A stretch of DNA of 30,852 bases from JBFHFS01 sp041583495. Its GTDB lineage: Bacteria; Bacteroidota; Bacteroidia; Bacteroidales; Marinilabiliaceae. A model generated the notes under the pieces. The model worked only from the letters and a program-made list of their open reading frames with translations. It had not been told where the DNA came from and ran no database searches. Of the stretch, positions 17,821 to 24,802 are shown piece after piece. The stretch covers positions 1-30,852 of the forward strand of contig JBFHFS010000058.1 of NCBI GenBank assembly GCA_041583495.1, written 5' to 3'. Position numbers and translations under genes: made by a program. How positions within the stretch are numbered: position 1 is the stretch's first letter; the number at the start of each line of letters is the position of its first letter.

Positions 17821-18030
17821 CCGGACAATCGTGTTTAAGAAAATAATAAAGCCATGCACCCAATAATGGATAAAAAACTCAGGGCAGAAAGTGTTTGAAA
17901 TGAGCCAATTTCGGAAGGCAAAACGCATGCCCACGAAGCAGCCAAAAAAATTTATGAAAAGAACTTATAAACTCATTTGGTAGGATGAAACTTTAAATGG
18001 ATTTAAAGAAAGAACTATAAAACCCTTAGG

Positions 18031-20709
18031 TCAATCATCGTCCCCTTTCCCACTATACTTAGCAGGGAAAGCTTCTTTACCTTTCATGGCAAACCAGATA
18101 ATCCGGTTAAACAAATCGTCGTGTCCTGAATCAATTTCATCGAAAATGGGGAGCATGCTTTTTTTGGCGTAATGGAGCTCCCTGCCGCTCAAAGCTGATA
18201 ACTCTTTGTTCATTTCATCCAGCGGAACTTCATTGGGTACAGCAGTGTAGGGAGTATAGTCGGGACGGTCTGTAAAACAGTCGAACATCGGCATTGCAGT
18301 GGCATCCATAATATTCATAGGTGGTAAGCCAAGAATCTGTTCAATGGTCCTGATCATCGAAACCTGGTTGTAATTGGTACGAATTGTTTTGTCAAATTTT
18401 GAATAAGGGCTTGCAACCAGACCAACCGTGCGATAGGCTGAAACATGATCCCATCCCCCCTGAGAGTCATCTTCAGTTACAAAAACGACGGTATTGTGCC
18501 AGAACCTGCTTTTGGATATAGATTCGAGGATATGCCCCAAAGCCAGATCATTGTCGGCGACCATGGCCCGTGGCGTTGGGAACCCGGGCCGGGTTCCGGC
18601 AGTGTGGTCGTTGGGAAGAGCCAATATCATCAATTCAGGCCATTGGTCACCTTCCATTTTTTCGTAGGCCGCAAGCTCTTCGGTAAAAGCCTGTGCGCGA
18701 ATAAGATCCGAAAATTTATGCGTGCCGTATCCCGGGTAGGTTGGACATAAAATTTCGGGAACAGTATTTATGGCAGAGGAATTGGTAAATTCAGTTTTTT
18801 CACCTTTTTTGAACCTGTTGTATATGGATTCCCAGGTTTCATCTTTGGCCAATTGAGAAGAACAGGCTTCTCCGTATATTCGTACACTCCTGCCGTGGAT
18901 ACGGGCATTATCCCATATAAAACCCGTTGGAGCATACACAAGCGCATCTGTTTGCACATGAGGATAACTGCGAAACCAACCGCGGACATTTTTTTCCATA
19001 TAATCGGTAACAATCGCCATATCAGTCCATTGGTGCCCTTCGGCAGAGGATTTGCCGGAGACATGAAAATTGTCGAGCAGAACAAAGTCGTCACAGATTT
19101 TATGGGTATTGGGTGTAATTTCCTTTCCGAAAACGCAAAATGAGGGCTCACCCTCCCCGTCGGGATGATCCCCTAAAATTTGATCGTAAGTCCTGTTTTC
19201 TTTGATAATATAAACCACATGTTTGAAAACAGAAGGCTCGCCAATCCGCACCGGAACCGGTACCGGGGCAATATTTTCACGTGGTAAATCTTTTAAGAGT
19301 GCCAATCTGAAAAGTTGATTCGTTTTTTCTACCCTCCCGGTGTACTCTATTAATTGAGCTCCATCGGGAATAGGAATAATTGAAACGGATGCCATTTGTT
19401 TATGGCTGTTAAAGCCAACGATACCATTGTTTTCGGGAAAGGATGGGATTCTTGATCCTTCTGATTCAATATTGGCGACAACCAGATAATTATCGTTTAA
19501 TACACAAACCGCACCGGGGTAGGCACCGGTTGGAATAAATCCCTCCGTTTTGCTTTTTTCAGTGCTTGCTGTGGCCGCTGATTTTTTCCCCAGTCTAACA
19601 ACGGCAACGGCGTTATCCATGCCATTGGCTACATATAATCTATTTCCGGTGCTGGAAATCCCAAGTCCATTGGGCGAATCGCCCCAATACGGATTTCGTT
19701 CTTCCCCCAGGCGCACAGAAATATCCTCAATGACCTCATCTGTAAGGGTATTGATAACCGAAACTGCATCACTGTTGGCATTGGCCACATAAACAAATTT
19801 TTCGTCGGGACTGGAAATGATGTCGTTGGGATGCAATCCAACCACAATCTCCCGGATACTTTTACCATCAGCGGGGTTAAAGACAGAAACGGTACCCTCG
19901 CGGGTAGCTCCCGTTCCCGGATCTATTTTGGCACTTCCCCAGGGAACCCCGGCAACATATTCATCATTTTCGTCAGGAAGACTGCCGGCCCAATTGGTAA
20001 CATACAATTTTCCCGCAGCCATCGACAGTCCGAATGGGGCAACCCCTGTGGCTACCGACCAAACCTTTTCACCTGTATCTGTATTGATTTTCTCAAGGGT
20101 ATTGTTTCCATTCAACACCACATATAAAAAAGAGGTTCCCTTTTCATCCGAAATCACTATTTCATTAGCGATGGGATCTCTCGCCGGCTGAATGGCTTCA
20201 AACAGGAAGGTTTTGACCACCTCAAGGGTTTTGTTATTCCAGTTGGCTTTTATGACATATGATTTCCCTCCCCCCGAAGTACTCCAGTAAAGGGATTGCA
20301 CACCATTTTCCAGATGCCATTTTATTCCGGACAAAGTACTCAGTAATCTCACTCCAACGGAAACATCACGGAGTAGAAAACGGTGAACTATTTTTTGTGT
20401 TTCAGATGAAATAATAACCACTGAATAACGGCCTTCCACTGCAATCCATTTCCCATCGGGCGACACAGCGCAATCCAGGGCATGGTTTTCCAGCTCTTTA
20501 TCACCAAAATAAATTTGGTTACCCGCTGGATCTATCCACCGGTTGAAGGGCATCGTTACGGGCAGCTGACTCTCTGTAAGGGTTTGCGTTTCATAGGAAG
20601 AAAGATAATTAGCCTTTTGTTTTTTGCTTACAAATTTTGGCCCTATGCACGATAAGGGAGCCCAGATTAATAGTACCAGCAAAACAACGGTCCTAAATAA
20701 ATTCTTCAT
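18031..20709 (-). CDS. Exported YncE-like beta-propeller/phosphoesterase protein
   Basis: The 892 residues start with a hydrophobic export signal, NLFRTVVLLVLLIWAPLSC. Cys21 may be lipidated, although the lipobox PLSC is not ideal. Residues about 60-460 form a YncE/YVTN-type propeller, with repeats such as KFVYVANANSDAVSVINTLT and NRLYVANGMDNAVAVV. Residues about 495-880 are a phosphoesterase domain of the alkaline phosphatase/phospholipase C superfamily. It shows IIKENRTYDQ (Glu504-Asn505), PNDHTAG and VTEDDSQGGWDHV (Glu746-Asp748), which bind the metal ions. It probably hydrolyses a phosphate ester in the periplasm or at the cell surface; the substrate is unknown. It appears monocistronic with its own promoter (20734-20765). 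Confidence 0.9.
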   Translation of the reverse strand: MKNLFRTVVLLVLLIWAPLSCIGPKFVSKKQKANYLSSYETQTLTESQLPVTMPFNRWIDPAGNQIYFGDKELENHALDCAVSPDGKWIAVEGRYSVVIISSETQKIVHRFLLRDVSVGVRLLSTLSGIKWHLENGVQSLYWSTSGGGKSYVIKANWNNKTLEVVKTFLFEAIQPARDPIANEIVISDEKGTSFLYVVLNGNNTLEKINTDTGEKVWSVATGVAPFGLSMAAGKLYVTNWAGSLPDENDEYVAGVPWGSAKIDPGTGATREGTVSVFNPADGKSIREIVVGLHPNDIISSPDEKFVYVANANSDAVSVINTLTDEVIEDISVRLGEERNPYWGDSPNGLGISSTGNRLYVANGMDNAVAVVRLGKKSAATASTEKSKTEGFIPTGAYPGAVCVLNDNYLVVANIESEGSRIPSFPENNGIVGFNSHKQMASVSIIPIPDGAQLIEYTGRVEKTNQLFRLALLKDLPRENIAPVPVPVRIGEPSVFKHVVYIIKENRTYDQILGDHPDGEGEPSFCVFGKEITPNTHKICDDFVLLDNFHVSGKSSAEGHQWTDMAIVTDYMEKNVRGWFRSYPHVQTDALVYAPTGFIWDNARIHGRSVRIYGEACSSQLAKDETWESIYNRFKKGEKTEFTNSSAINTVPEILCPTYPGYGTHKFSDLIRAQAFTEELAAYEKMEGDQWPELMILALPNDHTAGTRPGFPTPRAMVADNDLALGHILESISKSRFWHNTVVFVTEDDSQGGWDHVSAYRTVGLVASPYSKFDKTIRTNYNQVSMIRTIEQILGLPPMNIMDATAMPMFDCFTDRPDYTPYTAVPNEVPLDEMNKELSALSGRELHYAKKSMLPIFDEIDSGHDDLFNRIIWFAMKGKEAFPAKYSGKGDDD

Positions 20710-21184
20710 ATTAAAACGGGATTATTAATTGGCCAAAAATAATGGTTTGCATGTTGGTATTACAAGCTTTATCCGCCAAAAAATTTTGGTTTTAATTAGC
20801 AACGAAGGTCACATTTCCCAAAATAAGGCCCCGCAAAAATCAGTAATACAAACATCCCGGAACAAAAAGGGAAGTGTTCCCGGCAAAACTCATCAAACTC
20901 TGTGGTTGTTGTGTCGTTTTTAATGTCCGGGGCATTCGTAAAATAAAGGGAAACACCAGGCACACAAAGAAAATCCACTCAGCAACACGAAGGAAAAACT
21001 TTGTGGATTTTGTTCGGTTCCCCTGGCCCCTGTTTTTAGGCTACCAACCCCGTCTGGCGGCCATCGATTTCACATTAATCATTAAGTACCACCCAGGGTC
21101 CTCAATGGAACAGCCACGGGGGATGGGGCTTTGAATTCCAGGTGCACCCGGTCTCATCGATGCACCCGGAATTATTATTTTTTC
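20710..21184. other. 475-bp intergenic region between the phosphoesterase gene and asnA
   Basis: No gene was found. It carries the phosphoesterase promoter near 20740. Two overlapping inverted repeats, CACAAAG/CTTTGTG (20963-20969/20999-21005) and AAAATCCAC/GTGGATTTT (20970-20978/21003-21011), cannot form at the same time. CCGTCTGGCGG is at 21050-21060. A direct repeat TGCACCCGG (21143-21151 and 21161-21169) lies just after the asnA stop. Confidence 0.6.
20734..20765 (-). promoter_or_regulatory. Candidate promoter of the phosphoesterase gene
   Basis: On the minus strand a TTG (20763-20765) precedes TATTTTTG (20734-20741) with 21 bp between them. The latter matches TAnnTTTG exactly. The implied leader is only about 20 bases. 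Confidence 0.42.
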
Positions 21185-22225
21185 TTACACCAGGGGGATA
21201 TTGTGACTGGCACAAACCTGACGCATCTCATCGGACCAGATACTCGACTGTATCTCCCCAATATGTGCCTTACGTAAAAAATACATACAAAGCCGGGATT
21301 GCCCAATGCCTCCTCCAATACTCAAGGGTAACTCTCCATTCAGCAATCGGCGGTGGAAAAGCAGGTTTTTTCGATCGCTGCATCCTTCTATTTCAAGCTG
21401 ACGTTCCAACGCTTCAGGGTTTACACGGATGCCCATGGAAGAAATCTCAAAGGCCCGTTCCAGCACAGGATTCCACAACAGAATATCCCCATTGAGTCCT
21501 AAGTGGCCATTTTCACCCTCCGTGCTCCAATCATCGTAATCGGGAGCTCTTCCATCGTGCTTCTCGCCATTCTTTAATAAACCGCCGATTCCAATTACAA
21601 AAACAGCCCCATACTTTTTGGCAATAGCATCCTCCCGCTCTCTTGGTGATAGCTTAGGATACTTCTCCAAAAGTTCTTCACTGTGAATAAAAAAGATATC
21701 CTCAGGCAAAAACGGTTTTAATTGAGGGTACTTTTCGTAAACAATAAATTCGACCCGTTTCATAACCTCGTAAATCCGGGTAACCGTTTTCTTTAAAAAC
21801 GGAATCGAACGATCCTCCGGGCTAATGGAACGCTCCCAGTCCCACTGGTCCACGTAGATCGAATGAATGTTATCCATCTCTTCATCAGGACGAATAGCAT
21901 TCATGTCGGTATAAAGTCCGTAACCAGGTTCAATGTCGTAGTCAGCAAGCATCAGGCGCTTCCATTTGGCAAGGCTGTGTACTATTTCGGCCTGCTGATC
22001 GCCCAAATCCTTTATGGGAAAAGAAACCGGGCGTTCTATGCCATTTAAGTCATCGTTAATCCCTGTCCCTTTTAGCACAAAGAGAGGCGCGGTAACACGC
22101 CTGAGCCTCAATTCAGAAGACAACCCATGTTGAAAGGCGTCTTTAATAACCGTGATCGCATGCTCGGTTTGCTTCAAATCCAGCAAAGGCCTGTAGCCCT
22201 TGGGAAAAAACAATCTATCTTCCAT
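21185..22225 (-). CDS. asnA: Aspartate--ammonia ligase (asparagine synthetase A)
   Basis: It makes asparagine from aspartate, ammonia and ATP in the cytoplasm, and is related in fold to class II aminoacyl-tRNA synthetases. With the start at 22225 it has 346 residues, the usual length. Family motifs are LSSELRLRRVTAPLFVLKGT, GINDDLNGIERPVSFPIKDL, DYDIEPGYGLYTDMNAIRPD, VDQWDWER and the C-terminal GGGIGQSRLCMYFL. An upstream in-frame ATG at 22267 would add 14 residues. I rejected it because it overlaps the -7 promoter element, and because family members begin close to the PKGYRPLLDLKQT segment. The gene stands alone. Confidence 0.95.
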   Translation of the reverse strand: MEDRLFFPKGYRPLLDLKQTEHAITVIKDAFQHGLSSELRLRRVTAPLFVLKGTGINDDLNGIERPVSFPIKDLGDQQAEIVHSLAKWKRLMLADYDIEPGYGLYTDMNAIRPDEEMDNIHSIYVDQWDWERSISPEDRSIPFLKKTVTRIYEVMKRVEFIVYEKYPQLKPFLPEDIFFIHSEELLEKYPKLSPREREDAIAKKYGAVFVIGIGGLLKNGEKHDGRAPDYDDWSTEGENGHLGLNGDILLWNPVLERAFEISSMGIRVNPEALERQLEIEGCSDRKNLLFHRRLLNGELPLSIGGGIGQSRLCMYFLRKAHIGEIQSSIWSDEMRQVCASHNIPLV

Positions 22226-22264
22226 AATCGTCGAATATTTTAACCATTTTTCATCTATACCTGA

Positions 22265-22294
22265 CAAAATTAGCCCAAATTATTACAATCCAAA
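22265..22294 (-). promoter_or_regulatory. Promoter of asnA
   Basis: TTTG (22291-22294) and TAATTTTG (22265-22272) are separated by 18 bp on the minus strand, fitting the Bacteroidota -33/-7 consensus. The transcript would start near 22258, giving a leader of about 33 bases to the chosen ATG. The 13-mer GACAAAATTAGCC (22263-22275) is identical to one in the yhdH promoter. Confidence 0.58.
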
Positions 22295-22506
22295 GACTTT
22301 TTGGCACTATTCCGGATATTCTATTAACATTCAATGACAATTAGCTTTAAATCACTAGCTAAAAGGGCATTTGGAGTAACAATAAATGTTCCGTCTGGCG
22401 GGAAGGTCAATCCATACTGATTACCCCCCTACGGGAAAAAGGTTGGTTTCTCACCGTCCATTAAAAGCCGGTAAAGCTAAATCCTGTCAGGCTCCTTGCT
22501 GCAAAA

Positions 22507-23076
22507 TTATTTAGACACTTCAGGGGCTTTATTTTTTTTGAAGTAACCAATACCCCACACCAACAAGGTGATTATCAGCACCACAAAATAGAAGGCTGTA
22601 AGAGCACTTTTTAAGATGGTAAAGAGCCCGGTAACCGTTGTTAATGCCCTGGACACATCGGGATAACTCATTAACAAGGCAACAATGCCTAAATTCTCCA
22701 GATAATCGAAGCCTCCTGCCAGAAGGGGTAACAGACAAAGATAAACAAAGGATCCCTCCAATTTATCCATCCTGTGAAGGAGGTACGCAAGAATCAAACA
22801 ATTGCTGACACCAAAGAGAAAGGGAAAAACCATATCCACCGGAAGTTGATGAAAGAGATAGGCCTGCCGACCCTTTTCCCCCAGAGTGGCCATCAATAAA
22901 TTCACATATTCATAGCTGTAGCCCCCCGGAAGCATATCCGGTAACTTCATGCCACCGGAAAAATTCATCACCTCCGGGATGGTCACGGTAAGCATAAAAA
23001 CATAAACCAGGTTTGAGAGGAAAAAAAAGAACAACACCTCTCTGCCCTTAATGTGTTTGCCAGGAAGTTCTTTCAT
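22507..23076 (-). CDS. Small integral membrane protein of unknown function
   Basis: I do not recognise the family with confidence. The 189 residues contain four hydrophobic segments, at about 13-33, 79-100, 109-135 and 148-176. A polar stretch (40-75, rich in Gly with the segment GGYSYEYVN) lies between the first two. The C-terminus is short and basic (YFKKNKAPEVSK). It lies 60 bp downstream of the PhnP-like hydrolase gene on the same strand and may be cotranscribed with it. No enzymatic motif is visible. Confidence 0.75.
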   Translation of the reverse strand: MKELPGKHIKGREVLFFFFLSNLVYVFMLTVTIPEVMNFSGGMKLPDMLPGGYSYEYVNLLMATLGEKGRQAYLFHQLPVDMVFPFLFGVSNCLILAYLLHRMDKLEGSFVYLCLLPLLAGGFDYLENLGIVALLMSYPDVSRALTTVTGLFTILKSALTAFYFVVLIITLLVWGIGYFKKNKAPEVSK

Positions 23077-23136
23077 GCAAATGATTTTTTAACTTTCCGC
23101 AAAATGCCCTAACCCACTGGTTTTAGCCGACCCTCT

Positions 23137-23904
23137 TTAGCACCCCGTTTCCAGAACCAACCCGTCCCATGCCAGAAAAACATTTTCCGGAAGCTGTTGG
23201 GAGACCTGCCTGTGGAGACCCAGATGATGGCTAATATGGGTTATATAAGCTTTTTCAGGGCCTATTTGTTGAATGATATTGAGTGCCTGCTGAAGATTGA
23301 AATGGGAAAAGTGCTCCTCTATCCTCAACCCATTTATCACCAGCCATTTGGTGCCCGACAATCGATGCATACTTTCGGGAGGGATACTACTGGCATCGGT
23401 AATATAGCTAAAATCGCCGATCCGAAAGCCCAAAACGGTCATGAGATGATGATACACCCTGATGGGAATTATTGTTGTGTGGCACACGGAAAATGGCTCC
23501 TCGCTTATTTCATGCAAAACAAGGTCGGGAACTCCCGGATAGGGATTCTCCTTGAAGGCATAAGCATACTCTTGCTTTAGTGCAGACAGAACCTTTTTTT
23601 CACCATACAACGAAACAGGCTGGTGGTTTATCCAGTTAAAAGCTCGTACGTCATCCAGCCCTGCCGTATGGTCTTTATGCTCGTGAGTATATAAGATCGC
23701 ATCCAGCTTGTGGGTATTGGATTGCAACATCTGTTGCCGAAAATCAGGTCCTGAATCTATCACAATCACCTGCTGATCGGTCTCTATCTTCACCGACGAC
23801 CGGCTCCTTTTGTCTTTGGGATCGGCAGATTGGCAAACAGCGCAATCGCAGGCAATCATTGGAATGCCCATGGAGGTTCCTGAACCTAAAAAAGTAACTC
23901 TCAA
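23137..23904 (-). CDS. PhnP-like metallo-beta-lactamase-fold hydrolase (TTG start)
   Basis: This 255-residue metal-dependent phosphodiesterase-type hydrolase begins MRVTFLGSGTSMGIPM. The Cys19-Asp-Cys21-x2-Cys24 cluster is like the extra structural zinc site of PhnP. The core motif THEHKDH (73-79) supplies His74, His76, Asp78 and His79. TDASSIP and ITHISHH later provide further ligands. The start codon is TTG at 23902-23904; an in-frame TAA lies 15 bases upstream with no ATG between, and the N-terminus is exactly the family's. No phosphonate genes are nearby, so a role in phosphonate breakdown is doubtful. In Bacteroidota such proteins are widespread stand-alone hydrolases. Confidence 0.9.
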   Translation of the reverse strand: MRVTFLGSGTSMGIPMIACDCAVCQSADPKDKRSRSSVKIETDQQVIVIDSGPDFRQQMLQSNTHKLDAILYTHEHKDHTAGLDDVRAFNWINHQPVSLYGEKKVLSALKQEYAYAFKENPYPGVPDLVLHEISEEPFSVCHTTIIPIRVYHHLMTVLGFRIGDFSYITDASSIPPESMHRLSGTKWLVINGLRIEEHFSHFNLQQALNIIQQIGPEKAYITHISHHLGLHRQVSQQLPENVFLAWDGLVLETGC

Positions 23905-23944
23905 TTGGGGGTAATTTTATTTAGTTGGTTTGCTATTTCCCTTA

Positions 23945-23952
23945 CAAATGTA
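23945..23952 (-). promoter_or_regulatory. Candidate -7 element TACATTTG for the PhnP-like gene
   Basis: It matches TAnnTTTG exactly on the minus strand, about 40 bp from the TTG start, which supports that start. No clear -33 element is seen. Confidence 0.38.
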
Positions 23953-23975
23953 ATAAATAGCGAAGTTACACCACT

Positions 23976-23992
23976 TATTTTTGATATTTTTG
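23976..23992 (+). promoter_or_regulatory. Twin -7-like elements upstream of the RsmI-like gene
   Basis: TATTTTTG occurs twice on the plus strand (23976-23983 and 23985-23992), 9 bp apart and 20-36 bp upstream of the ATG. They lie within 35 bp of the divergent promoter, so the two transcripts may compete. Confidence 0.35.
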
Positions 23993-24011
23993 CAGTCAAA
24001 CACCAAAGATA

Positions 24012-24728
24012 ATGGCGGGAAAACTATACCTGATACCCAACACGCTGGGCGATGATCGCATTGCCTTCACCATACCTACCGAAGTAGCCACCCTGACTTG
24101 CCGGTTACGTTTCTTCATCGTGGAGAACCTTCGCACCACTCGCCGCTATCTCAGGGCTCTGGACAAAACCATGGATATTGATGGATCCACATTTTTTATA
24201 CTCGACAAACACACAACCGACAAAGAGTTTGCAGAGTATCTGAAACCCCTTAGAAAAGGACACGACATGGGTATAATCTCCGAAGCGGGATGCCCGGGGG
24301 TGGCCGATCCGGGTGCCGGCGTGGTAAAATTGGCGCATCAGCAAAATATTGAAGTAATCCCCCTGGTGGGTCCCTCCTCTATTTTACTCGCCCTAATGGC
24401 CTCGGGCATGAACGGACAAAACTTCGCCTTCAACGGCTACCTGCCCATCCAAAAAGAAGAACGCATAAAGACCATCAAACAACTCGAAGCAAGAGCCCAC
24501 CACGAAGGCCAAACGCAGCTCTTTATCGAAACCCCTTATCGCAATACAGCCCTGGCCAGGGATCTGGTTTCCACCTGTCGGCCCGACACCCTTATCGGGA
24601 TAGCCTGTAATCTAACGCTTCCCGATGGGTTTGTACTCACCAAAACCGCTTCGGCCTGGAAAGGACATTTACCGGATATTCACAAAAAGCCAACTATTTT
24701 TTTATTATCAGGGACCTCCACCCAATAA
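24012..24728 (+). CDS. Tetrapyrrole-methylase-fold SAM-dependent methyltransferase, RsmI/YraL-like
   Basis: The 238 residues have the fold of RsmI, which 2'-O-methylates C1402 of 16S rRNA. Family signs are GKLYLIPNTLGD (3-14), the variant GIISEAGCPGVADPGAGVV in place of the usual SDAGTPGISDPG, and VGPSSILLALMASGM. The segment between the first strand and the glycine motif is long and lacks the usual TP-IGN opening, and the protein is shorter than E. coli RsmI (about 285 residues). This fits the short Bacteroidota paralogue whose target has not been settled, so I do not assign rsmI outright. It is divergent from the PhnP-like gene. Confidence 0.85.
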   Translation: MAGKLYLIPNTLGDDRIAFTIPTEVATLTCRLRFFIVENLRTTRRYLRALDKTMDIDGSTFFILDKHTTDKEFAEYLKPLRKGHDMGIISEAGCPGVADPGAGVVKLAHQQNIEVIPLVGPSSILLALMASGMNGQNFAFNGYLPIQKEERIKTIKQLEARAHHEGQTQLFIETPYRNTALARDLVSTCRPDTLIGIACNLTLPDGFVLTKTASAWKGHLPDIHKKPTIFLLSGTSTQ

Positions 24729-24802
24729 GGATCTAGGTCAACGGCTATATCTATTATCCATCTGGAAATCTAACCGTTAACCCCTAACAAGTTAAATTCC
24801 TC

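Larger units (their letters stand above)
17389..17827. mobile_element. MITE-like element with 13-bp terminal inverted repeats
   Basis: The left end TGTCCGGTTAAAA (17389-17401) and the inverted right end TGTCCGGTAAAAA (complement of 17815-17827) agree at 12 of 13 bases over 439 bp. TTAAGAAA occurs on both sides (17375-17382 and 17835-17842), 6-7 bp outside these ends; it could be a target duplication if the element is slightly longer. No transposase is encoded. The interior has several stable hairpins. It fits a miniature or internally deleted insertion sequence mobilised in trans. It is noncoding and sits in an otherwise gene-free interval. Confidence 0.45.
17295..17970 (+). pseudogene. Possible decayed small antitoxin-like gene split by an insertion
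   Basis: The left piece starts at an ATG (17295) and reads MVDKMRVIRNKVSDEIKDLP to a TAA at 17376. The right piece (17854-17970) reads MHPIMDKKLRAESV, a TGA stop at 17896, then NEPISEGKTHAHEAAKKIYE and a final TAA. SEGKTHAHEAAKKIYEK resembles the tails of small Bacteroidota antitoxins (from memory). If the inserted element and one copy of the flanking TTAAGAAA are removed, the two pieces fall in the same frame, giving about 72 codons with two stops. No partner toxin gene is seen. This is inference and could be coincidence. Confidence 0.3.
16981..18030. other. 1050-bp stretch without an intact gene
   Basis: Neither strand gives a credible full-length gene. The part nearest the activase gene (16981-17270) should contain its promoter, though I could not find a good TAnnTTTG element. 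From 17295 to 17970 there are two short coding-like pieces flanking a 439-bp element with inverted-repeat ends. The element interior is rich in hairpins (17545-17820). These are listed separately. Confidence 0.7.

Noticed and set aside
17666..17866. 66-residue open frame in the hairpin-rich interval
   Set aside because: It runs straight through three hairpins and the right inverted repeat, has no recognisable motif, and is probably chance.
24729..24802. Terminator formed by GTCAACGG and CCGTTAAC
   Set aside because: There is one mismatch, a loop above 30 bases and no T-run, so it is too weak to claim.
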